Below are positions 7,408 through 16,223 of a DNA stretch of 54,156 bases, one piece after another (the first letter of the stretch is position 1; each line of letters begins with the position of its first letter). Origin of the DNA: an uncultured Ignavibacterium sp. (GTDB lineage: Bacteria > Bacteroidota > Ignavibacteria > Ignavibacteriales > Ignavibacteriaceae); NCBI GenBank assembly GCA_937125135.1, contig CAKZLD010000219.1:1-54156 (forward strand), written 5' to 3'. The notes under the pieces were generated by a model that saw only the letters and a program-made list of their open reading frames with translations, ran no database searches and was not told the origin of the DNA. The translations under genes were made by a program, and so were the position numbers.

Positions 7408-8571
7408 ATGGAAAAATTTTTTGAATTTATATCTCACGGAATAGAACAATTCATTGCTTACACTGCATTTCCTAACATGACAGTTGGTCATATTATAATG
7501 ATTACAGTAGGATTAATATTTATTTATTTAGCTATTAAAAAAGAGTATGAACCTTTATTACTTGTTCCGATTGGATTTGGAATTTTATTAGGAAACATTC
7601 CTTTTCTTGAAAGTGCGAAATTGCAAATCGGAATCTATGAGCCGGGGAGTGTATTGAATTACTTATACTTCGGAGTAATGAAAGGAATTTATCCTCCACT
7701 GATATTTCTTGGAATCGGAGCAATGACAGATTTTTCTGCACTGTTATCAAATCCTAAACTAATGCTTCTCGGAGCTGCTGCACAGGTGGGAATTTTCGGT
7801 GCGTATATTTTGGCTTTATTAATCGGTTTCATTCCGGAGCAAGCTGCTGCAATCGCAATAATCGGAGGAGCTGATGGACCTACTGCGATATTCTTATCTT
7901 CAAAGTTAGCTCCAGAATTAATTGGTGCAATAGCCATCTCAGCTTATTCTTATATGGCATTAGTTCCTGTAATTCAACCTCCGATTATGAAGCTGCTTAC
8001 TAATGAAAAAGAAAGAAGAATCAGAATGAAACCACCAAGATCTGTTTCTAAGACTGAAAAGATAATGTTCCCAATTGTTGGTTTGATTCTTACTACTTTC
8101 ATTACACCAAGTGCATTGCCTTTATTGGGAATGTTATTCTTTGGAAACTTATTAAAGGAGAGTGGTGTAACAAAAAGATTAGCTGATACCGCAAAAGGTT
8201 CTTTGATTGATATAGTGACAATTTTAATTGGATTAACAGTTGGGGCATCTACACAAGCAACAACTTTTCTAACTCCCAAATCAATAGGAATATTTGCATT
8301 AGGAGCAGCATCATTTGTAATTGCAACTGCAGGTGGAGTTATTTTTGTTAAGGTTATGAATCTTTTTCTTCCTGAAGGGAAAAAAATCAATCCGTTGATT
8401 GGTAATGCAGGAGTTTCCGCAGTGCCGGACAGTGCAAGAGTATCGCAAATGATTGGATTAAAATACGATCCAACAAATCATCTGTTGATGCACGCAATGG
8501 GACCAAATGTAGCTGGAGTGATCGGAAGTGCTGTTGCCGCAGGTATTATGTTGAGTTTCTTTATGGGTTAA
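7408..8571 (+). CDS. mmdB: Na+-pumping carboxybiotin decarboxylase beta subunit
   Basis: A 387-residue polytopic membrane protein of the OadB/MmdB/GcdB family. It decarboxylates carboxybiotin and couples this to Na+ export. The signature GGADGPTAIF is present with Asp156 at the position of the essential Asp203 of oxaloacetate decarboxylase, followed by the conserved SAYSYMALVP helix; NAGVSAVPDSARVSQ near the C-terminus is also typical. It closes the operon. Its stop codon overlaps the end of a converging histidine kinase gene by 4 bases, so there is no room for a separate terminator. Confidence 0.93.
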   Translation: MEKFFEFISHGIEQFIAYTAFPNMTVGHIIMITVGLIFIYLAIKKEYEPLLLVPIGFGILLGNIPFLESAKLQIGIYEPGSVLNYLYFGVMKGIYPPLIFLGIGAMTDFSALLSNPKLMLLGAAAQVGIFGAYILALLIGFIPEQAAAIAIIGGADGPTAIFLSSKLAPELIGAIAISAYSYMALVPVIQPPIMKLLTNEKERRIRMKPPRSVSKTEKIMFPIVGLILTTFITPSALPLLGMLFFGNLLKESGVTKRLADTAKGSLIDIVTILIGLTVGASTQATTFLTPKSIGIFALGAASFVIATAGGVIFVKVMNLFLPEGKKINPLIGNAGVSAVPDSARVSQMIGLKYDPTNHLLMHAMGPNVAGVIGSAVAAGIMLSFFMG

Positions 8572-10052
8572 TTATTAAACTTCGGTAGAGAGAAGGAAAA
8601 TTCAGAGCCTTCTCCGAGTTTACTTTCTACCCAAAGTTTTCCGAAATTCTTATTAACAAAATCTCTGCAAAGAATTATTCCTAAACCTGTTCCCTTTTCT
8701 TTTGCGGTGCCAGGAGTTGTAAAAGATTTATTCAATGCAAATAGATTTTTTAATTGCTCCTCGTCCATTCCTATTCCATTATCTTTTACAGATGTAATGA
8801 TTTTATCACCCTCCTCACGAGTTGAGAGAATTATTTCACCTCCAGAATTAGTAAATTTAATCGCATTTGAGATTAGGTTATTTAGAACGGAATATATCAT
8901 ATTCTCATCTGCATAAGCGATATGATCAGGATTTGTATTATTCAACAAGATAATATTTTTTCGTGCAGCATTCGACTTCAAAAGTTGGAATATACTTTCG
9001 ACCATTCTATTGATGCTAATATCATTTGGTTCGTAGGTTATTTTTCCTATCTGCAGACGCGACCATTCCAATAAGTTAGAAAGAAATTTAATCGTCTGTC
9101 TTGATATTTCTACAATGTTGTTCGAATATTCTTTTACTTCGTCTTTTGTTAGTTCATCTATGTCGGCAGCGAGTATTTCAGCATAACCAGTTAATCCAAC
9201 CAAAGGAGTTCTCAGATCGTGTGCGATAAGAGAGAAGAATTTATCTTTTTCTTTATTGGCTGCTTCAAGGTCTTCAGTAACTCTTCTTAATTCGATTTCA
9301 GCTTGCTTTTGAGTTGTAATATCTCTCAATAAAATCAATGCTTGATCTGAAGAGTTATAGATTATTCTTGCTTCAAAAAAAGAGGATTTGCCGGAATGCT
9401 CTAATGAGAACTCAACTGTCTGAAGCTCTTCATCAGATAAAGTTTTTTTAACTGAAGAAATGATTAAATCAGCAACTTCATTCGGGAAAATTTCTTCAAC
9501 ACGTTTGCCGATTATATCTAATGGGCTTGAAATGAAATTGAAATTGTTTCGGTTACTATATTTATAATCAAGAAAGACTCCATCAAAAGAAATAAGAAAC
9601 AATAAATCCGGAAGAGCTTTCAATATTGATAAATCTCTGAGTTGATAATTTTTTATTAGTTCGTCAACAAATTTTATGTTTGTTATATCTTCGATGATAC
9701 AATCGAAATAAATTATTTCGTTGTTATCATTATAGACAGGATTAACAAACTCTTTAAAGAAAATTACTTTACCGTTTTTGTTGATCCATTTGCTCTCGAG
9801 ATAATTCGACTTAATCTCAAGTTGCAAATAATTTAAGTATTTACTAATCTCAAAATTTTTTTGAAATTCGGAATTATTAGAGAAGTGTTCATAAAACTCA
9901 TCTGAAGTTTTAAATGATAAAATATTTAACAGGTAGTTATTAATAAAAACAGGATAGCCAGATTGATCAATTCTTACTATTCCCAGATTATACTGGTTTA
10001 ATAAAGATTGCTCTAAGGACAGGCTTTGAGTTATTTTATTAGATTCAAGCAT
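8568..10052 (-). CDS. cytoplasmic PAS-domain sensor histidine kinase
   Basis: A 494-residue kinase with no membrane helix. Two PAS-like segments (about residues 20-130 and 140-250) precede a coiled coil, a HisKA domain with phospho-acceptor His278 in FFSLIAHDLRTPL, and a complete HATPase with N box (NNLISNAIKFT), G1 box (DNGIGM) and GTGLG. It overlaps the upstream kinase gene by 8 bases and is the last gene of the minus-strand flagellar/signalling cluster, so it probably works on the receiver proteins encoded a few kilobases upstream; its signal is unknown. Confidence 0.87.
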   Translation of the reverse strand: MLESNKITQSLSLEQSLLNQYNLGIVRIDQSGYPVFINNYLLNILSFKTSDEFYEHFSNNSEFQKNFEISKYLNYLQLEIKSNYLESKWINKNGKVIFFKEFVNPVYNDNNEIIYFDCIIEDITNIKFVDELIKNYQLRDLSILKALPDLLFLISFDGVFLDYKYSNRNNFNFISSPLDIIGKRVEEIFPNEVADLIISSVKKTLSDEELQTVEFSLEHSGKSSFFEARIIYNSSDQALILLRDITTQKQAEIELRRVTEDLEAANKEKDKFFSLIAHDLRTPLVGLTGYAEILAADIDELTKDEVKEYSNNIVEISRQTIKFLSNLLEWSRLQIGKITYEPNDISINRMVESIFQLLKSNAARKNIILLNNTNPDHIAYADENMIYSVLNNLISNAIKFTNSGGEIILSTREEGDKIITSVKDNGIGMDEEQLKNLFALNKSFTTPGTAKEKGTGLGIILCRDFVNKNFGKLWVESKLGEGSEFSFSLPKFNN

Positions 10053-11904
10053 TGTTATTTAATTCAACTAAATTAAATGACAAAGTGACCTTTGTACCAA
10101 CACCTTTCTGGCTAACAATTTCGACTTCACCACCCATAAGTTTTGTCAATCGGTGGGCAATAGTTAAACCTAATCCCATACCCTGGTATTTTCTTGTAAA
10201 GGCGTCTTCTTCCTGATTAAATGGTTGAAGTAAATCATCAATTTCGTTTTGATTCATACCCTCGCCTGTGTCCGTTACAGCAATGTGCATTTTATTATCT
10301 TTCAAATAAGTTCTTATGACCACATTGCCATAATGAGTATATTTAATTGAATTATCAACCAGAGAAAGAATGATTTTTTCTAATTTATTCTTATCAACGC
10401 GAATCTGTTTTTCAGAGTCAGTTAAATCCAGCAAAAGTTGGATACCTTTTTCAATAGCTCTTTTAAGCAGATTCTCGTAAATATTCTTGACTATTTTGTT
10501 TGGGTTAATATTGCTGAAATCGAAGACCATTTCTCTTGATTCAAGTTGAGAAAGTTCAATTAGATTATCAAAAAGTCGAGTTACTCTGCCTAAAACATCT
10601 TTAAGTAAAGTAGTTATTTCCTGAACTGTACCGTAGTCTTCTTTTTGTAGAGATTCATCTATTATTTCTGAATAGCCAGAAATAGCGTGGAATGGTGTTC
10701 TTATTTCGTGAGAAATATTTTCTATAAATGCACCTTTTAAGCGATTCAAATCCATTTCTTTTTTGTATGCTGATTTGATTTTATTCTGGTATTCGATCTC
10801 AGAAGTGATATTGTTTAGTGTAATAATGTAAGTTGATTCCTCGTTAGCAGACAATATTGAAGCAATTTTAGTTTTGAAAAAGTTATTGTTAAAACTGTAT
10901 TCAAATTCTTTAGATTTTATTTTAGAATTTTGAATTAATCCCACCTGAGTTTTAATCAGAGTAAATAATTCTTTATCAATCAAGTTTTCAATATTGCTAC
11001 CAATTTTGGTTTGATTGCAATTAAACAATTCATAGAAACTTTTATTGGCTCGTTCTAATGCAAGATAGTTTTTTGTATCCTTAATTATAAAAACAGGATC
11101 AGAGATATTATCAAGGATTGATTTAATTTTTACAAGATTTTCTTCAGCTTCAAGCTTCTTTTCAATATGTGTAGTGATATCATAAATAATCACTAAACTA
11201 AGTTTTTCTCCATTTATAAATCTTGCAGAAGGTATAAATTTTATTTCTTTAAAACATTTTTCCCCGCTCTTCGATTGAATTTGAACTGTTTTGCTCCACA
11301 ACTGATTATTGAGAAATGCATTTTCAAGCGAAAGAGAGTCTTCCTTACTGAGAAAGTTTTCAAATGCAAGGCAGAAAAATTTATTATGTATAGATTCGAT
11401 TGGTATATTGAGAGTTTTTTCAAATTCTTCAGATATGTAAATCACGTTGCCTTTTGATGAAGTAATCAATACAGGTATTTTCATCATTTCAAGTGCGGTC
11501 TGAATTGACGCTACTCTATTCTCTCTCTCCAATATTTTTGTTGCATCAGAAAACTTTAGTAAGTAGTATTCACCCTGAGGTAATTTAATTCTGTTGATGT
11601 TAATCAGATATTCTAAATTCTGGTTTGACTCTTCTTCCAAAATCTGAGTACTAAAGGTTGAGAAATTAAATGAAGAAGCTGAAAATAGTTGAAGGTTTTC
11701 TTTTAATTCAGAGATATTTTTATTTTCATCGCTTAAATAGTGTTCATATAAAATAGAATACTTGAAACTGTCATTGTAATAAATGATATTAAAATTTAAA
11801 TCAAGAATAAGGAATGGATCATCGTTAAAAAATAAATCCATTGCCGAGTTTACTAATAGCGTTCCTAATTGGCCAGATAATAATTCAGAATTTTTGATAT
11901 TCAA
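10045..11904 (-). CDS. cytoplasmic multi-PAS sensor histidine kinase
   Basis: A 619-residue soluble kinase. Three PAS-like modules are seen (about 25-125, 135-250 and 260-370), then HisKA with His399 in FIENISHEIRTPFHAI and an intact HATPase (DTGEGM, GMGLGLTIAHRL). The ORF begins at a TTG codon that has an AAGGGA ribosome-binding site about 9 bases upstream and overlaps the previous gene by 20 bases; an internal ATG at residue 22 is the alternative. With the following kinase it forms a pair that ends the flagellar cluster. A regulatory role on motility is inferred only from position. Confidence 0.85.
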   Translation of the reverse strand: MNIKNSELLSGQLGTLLVNSAMDLFFNDDPFLILDLNFNIIYYNDSFKYSILYEHYLSDENKNISELKENLQLFSASSFNFSTFSTQILEEESNQNLEYLININRIKLPQGEYYLLKFSDATKILERENRVASIQTALEMMKIPVLITSSKGNVIYISEEFEKTLNIPIESIHNKFFCLAFENFLSKEDSLSLENAFLNNQLWSKTVQIQSKSGEKCFKEIKFIPSARFINGEKLSLVIIYDITTHIEKKLEAEENLVKIKSILDNISDPVFIIKDTKNYLALERANKSFYELFNCNQTKIGSNIENLIDKELFTLIKTQVGLIQNSKIKSKEFEYSFNNNFFKTKIASILSANEESTYIITLNNITSEIEYQNKIKSAYKKEMDLNRLKGAFIENISHEIRTPFHAISGYSEIIDESLQKEDYGTVQEITTLLKDVLGRVTRLFDNLIELSQLESREMVFDFSNINPNKIVKNIYENLLKRAIEKGIQLLLDLTDSEKQIRVDKNKLEKIILSLVDNSIKYTHYGNVVIRTYLKDNKMHIAVTDTGEGMNQNEIDDLLQPFNQEEDAFTRKYQGMGLGLTIAHRLTKLMGGEVEIVSQKGVGTKVTLSFNLVELNNNA

Positions 11905-12532
11905 TTTGGATTCCCTTTATTGATAAATTATTTTCAGAAAAAATGGATAAATCCTCCACAGCAAAAATAATTTTCTTGTTGTTTAATTTTTCAATGAAAT
12001 TTATGACATTAAGATAGATTTGAGAAAGCAGATTACTCAATTTTTCTTCTATTCCATTTAAGATATTAAAATAGTACGTGGAATTCACCTCTGTTTCCCC
12101 AACTATAAAAAAAGTCTTGATTCTCGGAAAAATGATATTAAGAACTTCATAATTTATGTATTCGGTGTTCACGTGTCTGAAGTTGAACGAAATATCTAAA
12201 ATAAACCTATTAACATTTGAATAATTTACCGTAGCAAAATCAGAGATTTTTACTGAAACTTCCTTCGTTGCGGGAGATTTTGGATTTACAAGGAAACTGA
12301 AGGAATAATTTTCGTATTGAAATTCTATCTCAATTAACTCTTCAGATGATACGTTAAACTTTTTGAGTTTCCAATTAAGATGAGAGATATAAATAAGCGC
12401 TGAAGAATAAGTAAGAGTATCAGCAAAGTTTTCTTTTTTATAAACTTTGTTAGAACCAGATTCCTTTCTGGAGGATTTGATTTCATTTCGCATCTCTGGT
12501 TTAAGATTGATATTTTCAATTTTATTTAGCAT
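11885..12532 (-). CDS. uncharacterised protein between receiver and kinase genes
   Basis: A 215-residue protein that I do not recognise. It has no signal peptide or membrane helix. The first ~40 residues are charged and probably disordered; the rest alternates short beta-like stretches (IEIEFQYENYSFSF) with two longer amphipathic helical stretches (about 155-190). The ATG is preceded by a GAGGT ribosome-binding site. It lies 49 bases after the receiver-DHp gene and overlaps the multi-PAS kinase by 20 bases, so a role as adaptor or target of this signalling group is possible. Confidence 0.55.
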   Translation of the reverse strand: MLNKIENINLKPEMRNEIKSSRKESGSNKVYKKENFADTLTYSSALIYISHLNWKLKKFNVSSEELIEIEFQYENYSFSFLVNPKSPATKEVSVKISDFATVNYSNVNRFILDISFNFRHVNTEYINYEVLNIIFPRIKTFFIVGETEVNSTYYFNILNGIEEKLSNLLSQIYLNVINFIEKLNNKKIIFAVEDLSIFSENNLSIKGIQIEYQKF

Positions 12533-12581
12533 ACATTACCTCATTTAATTATCGAAGCGAATGAGGTTCAAGTTTAGTAAT

Positions 12582-13241
12582 CTAATCTAATTTAATCATT
12601 TTTTGATCGCCGGAATATTTAATCAGTTCCGGATTTTGAATATTCACCAGCTGTGCTGCAAGTGATTTTATTTTTTCGAGGGATAATTCAATAATTTTTA
12701 AGTCTTCTTCGAGACTAGCTTTATTTTTTTCAGTGATTTCAGATTTTAAGTTTTCAATAGCCATACTCAAACTGCTCAGAGGATTATTCAAATTGTGTCC
12801 GATTGTGCAAGCCATTTCAATGAGAGCTTTGGAGTGCTCAACTAATTTTAGTTCATTCTGAAGGTCAAAAATTCTTATGCCTGATTTTATTCTGGCAATT
12901 AACTCCTGATTTTCAATAGGTTTGACTAAAAAATCATCAGCACCAATATCTAAACCGGCAACTCTGTCGTTAAGAGAAGTACGTGCTGTCAGAATTATAA
13001 AATAAATTGTTTTGTAATTTGGTTCGCTTTTAAGTTTTGAGCATAAAGTTAATCCATCCATTACAGGCATAGTCCAATCTGCCAAGATAACTTTTGGAGA
13101 AAATGATTTTAATTTTTCTAATGCTTCCTGTCCATTCGAGGCGGTTTCAACAATAAAATCATTTTTGACTAAAAGTTTTTCAAGGATAAATCGGGTATCC
13201 TTCTCATCTTCGACTAATAAAACATTATTTGGCAAATTCAT
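12582..13241 (-). CDS. receiver domain fused to a lone histidine-kinase DHp domain
   Basis: A 219-residue protein. Residues 1-122 are a complete receiver (acidic pair at 11-12, phospho-acceptor Asp55 in ILADWTMP, Lys107 in KPIE). Residues 130-205 are a DHp-like helical hairpin with His149 in TIGHNLNNPLSSL, the HxxNNP form of the HisKA H-box. No ATPase domain follows; the protein ends about 15 residues later. It cannot autophosphorylate by itself, so it may pass phosphate between partners or act as a phosphatase/dimeric adaptor. It overlaps the preceding receiver gene by 4 bases. Confidence 0.82.
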   Translation of the reverse strand: MNLPNNVLLVEDEKDTRFILEKLLVKNDFIVETASNGQEALEKLKSFSPKVILADWTMPVMDGLTLCSKLKSEPNYKTIYFIILTARTSLNDRVAGLDIGADDFLVKPIENQELIARIKSGIRIFDLQNELKLVEHSKALIEMACTIGHNLNNPLSSLSMAIENLKSEITEKNKASLEEDLKIIELSLEKIKSLAAQLVNIQNPELIKYSGDQKMIKLD

Positions 13242-13633
13242 AAGTCAAGATATCTGTTAATTTTTTGAATAAACATATTAAAATTGATAATGGGTTTTGT
13301 TATAACATCAACCGAATCATTATAAATATTTTCTGTTTCTTTATCATAATTGATGATTGTGCCTGTAACAAACATAATTGGAATATTTTTAGTGGAATCA
13401 TTACTTTTCAAGTATCTCGTAAATTCAATACCATCTACTTTTTTACCGTTTAAGTAAGTATTAGTAAGATTAATATCCATTATCAAAAGCCCAACTTTTT
13501 CTTTGGTAATAAAATCAATTACTTCAGAAGCATTGTCAGAAATGAAAGACTTGATACCATATCTGTTGAAATAAAACTGATAAAGCTGGCTTGCTAATTC
13601 ATCATCCTCAACAACTACGACTAATTTTTTCAT
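13238..13633 (-). CDS. single-domain response regulator receiver
   Basis: A 131-residue stand-alone receiver with acidic residues near the N-terminus (VVVEDDE), phospho-acceptor Asp53 in LLIMDINL, a Thr in FVTG and Lys in ITKP. It has no output domain, like CheY, and it overlaps motB upstream and the receiver-DHp gene downstream by 4 bases each. It could be the CheY that binds FliM, or an intermediate in a relay; sequence alone does not decide this. The loop after the acceptor Asp (NTYLNGKKVDGIEF) is several residues longer than in CheY. Confidence 0.82.
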   Translation of the reverse strand: MKKLVVVVEDDELASQLYQFYFNRYGIKSFISDNASEVIDFITKEKVGLLIMDINLTNTYLNGKKVDGIEFTRYLKSNDSTKNIPIMFVTGTIINYDKETENIYNDSVDVITKPIINFNMFIQKINRYLDL

Positions 13634-14412
13634 TCTGGTGATTCCGTAGCAAATTTGATAATAAGGCTCGTTCTTCGGTTTACTGCTGAAAATGGATCAT
13701 TAGGGTCACGCAATCTCGTATCTGCATAACCTCTTACTTCATCAATTTTTTTTGGTTCTAAACCTGAATTGACTAAGGTTCTTCTGGTTGCATTTGCTCT
13801 TTCGGAACTTAATTCAAAATTTGAATAACCTTTAGCTCCATGAATATATTGTCTCGAATCTGTGTGTCCTTCAATGATTACTTTGTTAGGTATATTCTGA
13901 AGATTAATTGCAATTTGCTGAATAATCCTTGTAGCTTCTGGTTTCAGATTAGCAGTACCAACTTCAAAAAATACATTTTCATTGGATTCAGTAAGTTCTA
14001 TTCTCAAACCTTCATTTACAATTTCAATATTAATTTGATCTGCAAGTTTCTGGAATTCAGGATTTTGTTTGAGTTCCTGTTTTAGAGCTTCGCCCATTTT
14101 TTCTAATCTTTGAATTTCCATTTCTCTTAACTGCTCTTTAATTACAATCGAATCAATCTTAATCGGAAGACTTTCAGAATTTCCAACAGATATAGCTCTG
14201 AGTTTTTCAGTAAACCCAATCGGATCTTTGAAATAACCGGCAACACTTTCAACAACTTTTTGATCTTGACCTAAAACCCAAAGAACAATAAACAAAGCCA
14301 TCATAGCAGTTACGAAATCAGCGTAAGCTACTTTCCAGGCACCACCGTGATGACCGTGCCCGTGTTTACCTTTTTTTATTATTATCGGAGCTTGCTGATC
14401 TGTTCCTTTCAT
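13630..14412 (-). CDS. motB: flagellar stator protein MotB (pair 1)
   Basis: A 260-residue stator B subunit. A His/Gly/Lys-rich N-terminus is followed by the transmembrane plug region WKVAYADFVTAMMALFIVLW, with ion-binding Asp32 at the same number as in E. coli MotB. The C-terminal OmpA-like domain (about 130-255) contains IEGHTDSRQ and should bind peptidoglycan. The Tyr before Ala-Asp is the form seen in proton-driven stators, so H+ coupling is likelier than Na+. Its start overlaps the end of motA by 4 bases. Confidence 0.92.
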   Translation of the reverse strand: MKGTDQQAPIIIKKGKHGHGHHGGAWKVAYADFVTAMMALFIVLWVLGQDQKVVESVAGYFKDPIGFTEKLRAISVGNSESLPIKIDSIVIKEQLREMEIQRLEKMGEALKQELKQNPEFQKLADQINIEIVNEGLRIELTESNENVFFEVGTANLKPEATRIIQQIAINLQNIPNKVIIEGHTDSRQYIHGAKGYSNFELSSERANATRRTLVNSGLEPKKIDEVRGYADTRLRDPNDPFSAVNRRTSLIIKFATESPE

Positions 14413-15275
14413 TTGCCGCTTTCTCCTCTACCCCTTATATAGTTTTCAAGCTCTGAAAATGAAGGTCTGTAGTCACTAAAAATTGTTCTTCGGGCAAATT
14501 CTACAGAAACAATTGGAGGATTACCTTTAGCATATGCAACAATACAAGCTTTAATTGTTTCCAAATATCTTTTCTCACTTTCGTGAATTAGTTCAAGGTT
14601 GGTGGCCATCGGACCAACAAATCCATAAGAAAGAAGAACTCCTAAAAATGTACCAACAAGTGCAGCGGCAACGTGTAATCCAACATATTCTGGTCCTTTG
14701 TCAATTGAGCTCATTGTAACAATAATACCCAAAACTGCAGCTACAATTCCTAATCCGGGAAATGCATCACCAACTTTTGAAATTGTTGCCGTAACAGGTT
14801 TGCCTTCCATTTCAAAAGTTTCTATTTCTGCATCAATTAATGTCTCCAATTCGTGTGGTGGTACTCCTCCTGAAAGCATTACTTTCATTGTATCAGAAAA
14901 GAATGTAATGACGTGATGATTATTAACAAAGTTTTTAGCTTGTGAGAGTATTTCACTTTCTTTTGGATTTTCAATATGTTTTTCAATTGCAAGTAAACCG
15001 TCTCTTTGAGCAATTAAGAACAGATCATTCAATGATTTTAGTAATTCAAGATAATCCTGTTTTGTTATCTTAAAACCCTTAATGAGTAATGGAATTGACC
15101 CGACTATTTTTTTAAGCAGATTAGGTGGCGAAGAAATCAGCATGCTACCAACTGCAGCACCAACTATTATTATGAATTCTGCAGGCTGTATCAAAAGTAC
15201 AATATTTCCACCCGCAAACATAAATCCACCAATAACTGCAAGGATTACAACCACGATTCCGATAATAACAAACAT
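14409..15275 (-). CDS. motA: flagellar stator protein MotA (pair 1)
   Basis: A 288-residue inner-membrane stator A subunit with four helices: two at the N-terminus (residues 1-50) and two after the cytoplasmic loop (about 165-225, including GDAFPGLGIVAAVLGIIVTM and the final VGTFLGVLLSYG). Length and pattern fit the E. coli-type MotA. It forms the torque-generating channel with MotB, encoded immediately downstream. It lies after the receiver-HPt gene within the same run of closely spaced genes. Confidence 0.92.
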   Translation of the reverse strand: MFVIIGIVVVILAVIGGFMFAGGNIVLLIQPAEFIIIVGAAVGSMLISSPPNLLKKIVGSIPLLIKGFKITKQDYLELLKSLNDLFLIAQRDGLLAIEKHIENPKESEILSQAKNFVNNHHVITFFSDTMKVMLSGGVPPHELETLIDAEIETFEMEGKPVTATISKVGDAFPGLGIVAAVLGIIVTMSSIDKGPEYVGLHVAAALVGTFLGVLLSYGFVGPMATNLELIHESEKRYLETIKACIVAYAKGNPPIVSVEFARRTIFSDYRPSFSELENYIRGRGESGK

Positions 15276-15281
15276 ATTCTT

Positions 15282-15983
15282 TTACTCCAGATTAAGCGAG
15301 AATGAGTTTCTTTCGATTATAGAAATTATTTCATCCGCCTGATAACGAATAAATTGCCAGTCAACATTAGGAGATTTAACAGCTAATTCTATTTCTTTGC
15401 TAATCTCAGAAATTTCCGGAAAACCCATCGAAGCAGAGACACCTTTTAATTCGTGAAAAATAGTAGCTAATGTGTCTTTGTCTTTAAGTGAAATTGCCTG
15501 AGTAATTTGTTCTTCTTTTTTAGGAAATGCTTTCAAATATATTTTTTTTAATTCTGTATAATCGGTTTTAACCTCTTCACCTTCTGAAGATTTTACTTTT
15601 TCAAGTTTTCGTCCGGTTAATTCCTCAATTGTTGAGATTAATTTTGATTCATCGATCGGTTTGATAAGAACTTTATCAGCACCTGATTCAAGGCAGGCAA
15701 ACAAATTACTACGACTGCTGTTTCCACTAATAACAATTATTGGAATACTTTTAATTTCATTTATAATTTTTATTACCTGAAGACTTTTTATTCCATCAAG
15801 ATTTGGCATTAAAATATCAAGTAGGATCAAATCAGGTTTATGATTCAATGCTTTTTGAATTCCATCCAGACCATCAATGCTGGTGTAAACAGTGCATATA
15901 TATTTTGAGAATAAATCCAATAAAGTTGTTCTGGTTAAATCTGAATCATCAACTATTAAAATTTTTAATGGTTCGTTATTCAT
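15282..15983 (-). CDS. receiver-HPt phosphotransfer protein
   Basis: A 233-residue two-domain protein. Residues 6-125 are a receiver (Asp12/Asp13, phospho-acceptor Asp56 in ILLDILMP, Lys108 in IKPI). Residues about 140-230 are an HPt domain with His177 in IFHELKGVSASMG. Such a protein can accept phosphate on Asp and transfer it via His, as in a phosphorelay, or HPt and receiver may talk to different partners. It sits between csrA and motA with gaps of 4 and 6 bases. Confidence 0.87.
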   Translation of the reverse strand: MNNEPLKILIVDDSDLTRTTLLDLFSKYICTVYTSIDGLDGIQKALNHKPDLILLDILMPNLDGIKSLQVIKIINEIKSIPIIVISGNSSRSNLFACLESGADKVLIKPIDESKLISTIEELTGRKLEKVKSSEGEEVKTDYTELKKIYLKAFPKKEEQITQAISLKDKDTLATIFHELKGVSASMGFPEISEISKEIELAVKSPNVDWQFIRYQADEIISIIERNSFSLNLE

Positions 15984-15987
15984 AATA

Positions 15988-16221
15988 TTATAATTTATTT
16001 GGTTTAAGTCCTTTTAGATTAATAGGTTTTTCTTTTTTCATTTCAGAGGCTTTCAAAAGTGATTCTTTAACCTTCTCAAATACTTCTTTTCTGTTAATCT
16101 GAATGTTTTTGGGAGCATCAAATCCAAGTTTTACCTGATTTTCGGAAATTGATATAATCTTAATAGTAACTTCACCATCAATTACAATTTCTTCATTTAG
16201 TTTTCTGGTTAATATCAGCAT
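15988..16221 (-). CDS. csrA: carbon storage regulator CsrA
   Basis: A 77-residue RNA-binding translational regulator. MLILTRKLNEEIVIDGEVTIKI is the unmistakable CsrA N-terminus, and the fold's later strand VKLGFDAPKNIQINRKEV is intact. It should bind GGA motifs in leader RNAs, classically that of flagellin, and be held inactive by FliW. The fliW gene ends two bases upstream, so the antagonist pair is co-expressed. The C-terminal tail after residue ~57 is lysine-rich and a little longer than in E. coli CsrA. Confidence 0.94.
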   Translation of the reverse strand: MLILTRKLNEEIVIDGEVTIKIISISENQVKLGFDAPKNIQINRKEVFEKVKESLLKASEMKKEKPINLKGLKPNKL

Positions 16222-16223
16222 CT

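Noticed and set aside
7974-8390. 138 aa minus-strand ORF inside mmdB
   Set aside because: It is antisense to conserved helices of MmdB and has the composition expected of the complementary frame.
12334-12519. 61 aa ORF overlapping the 215 aa gene in another frame
   Set aside because: No ribosome-binding site and fully contained in a better supported gene.
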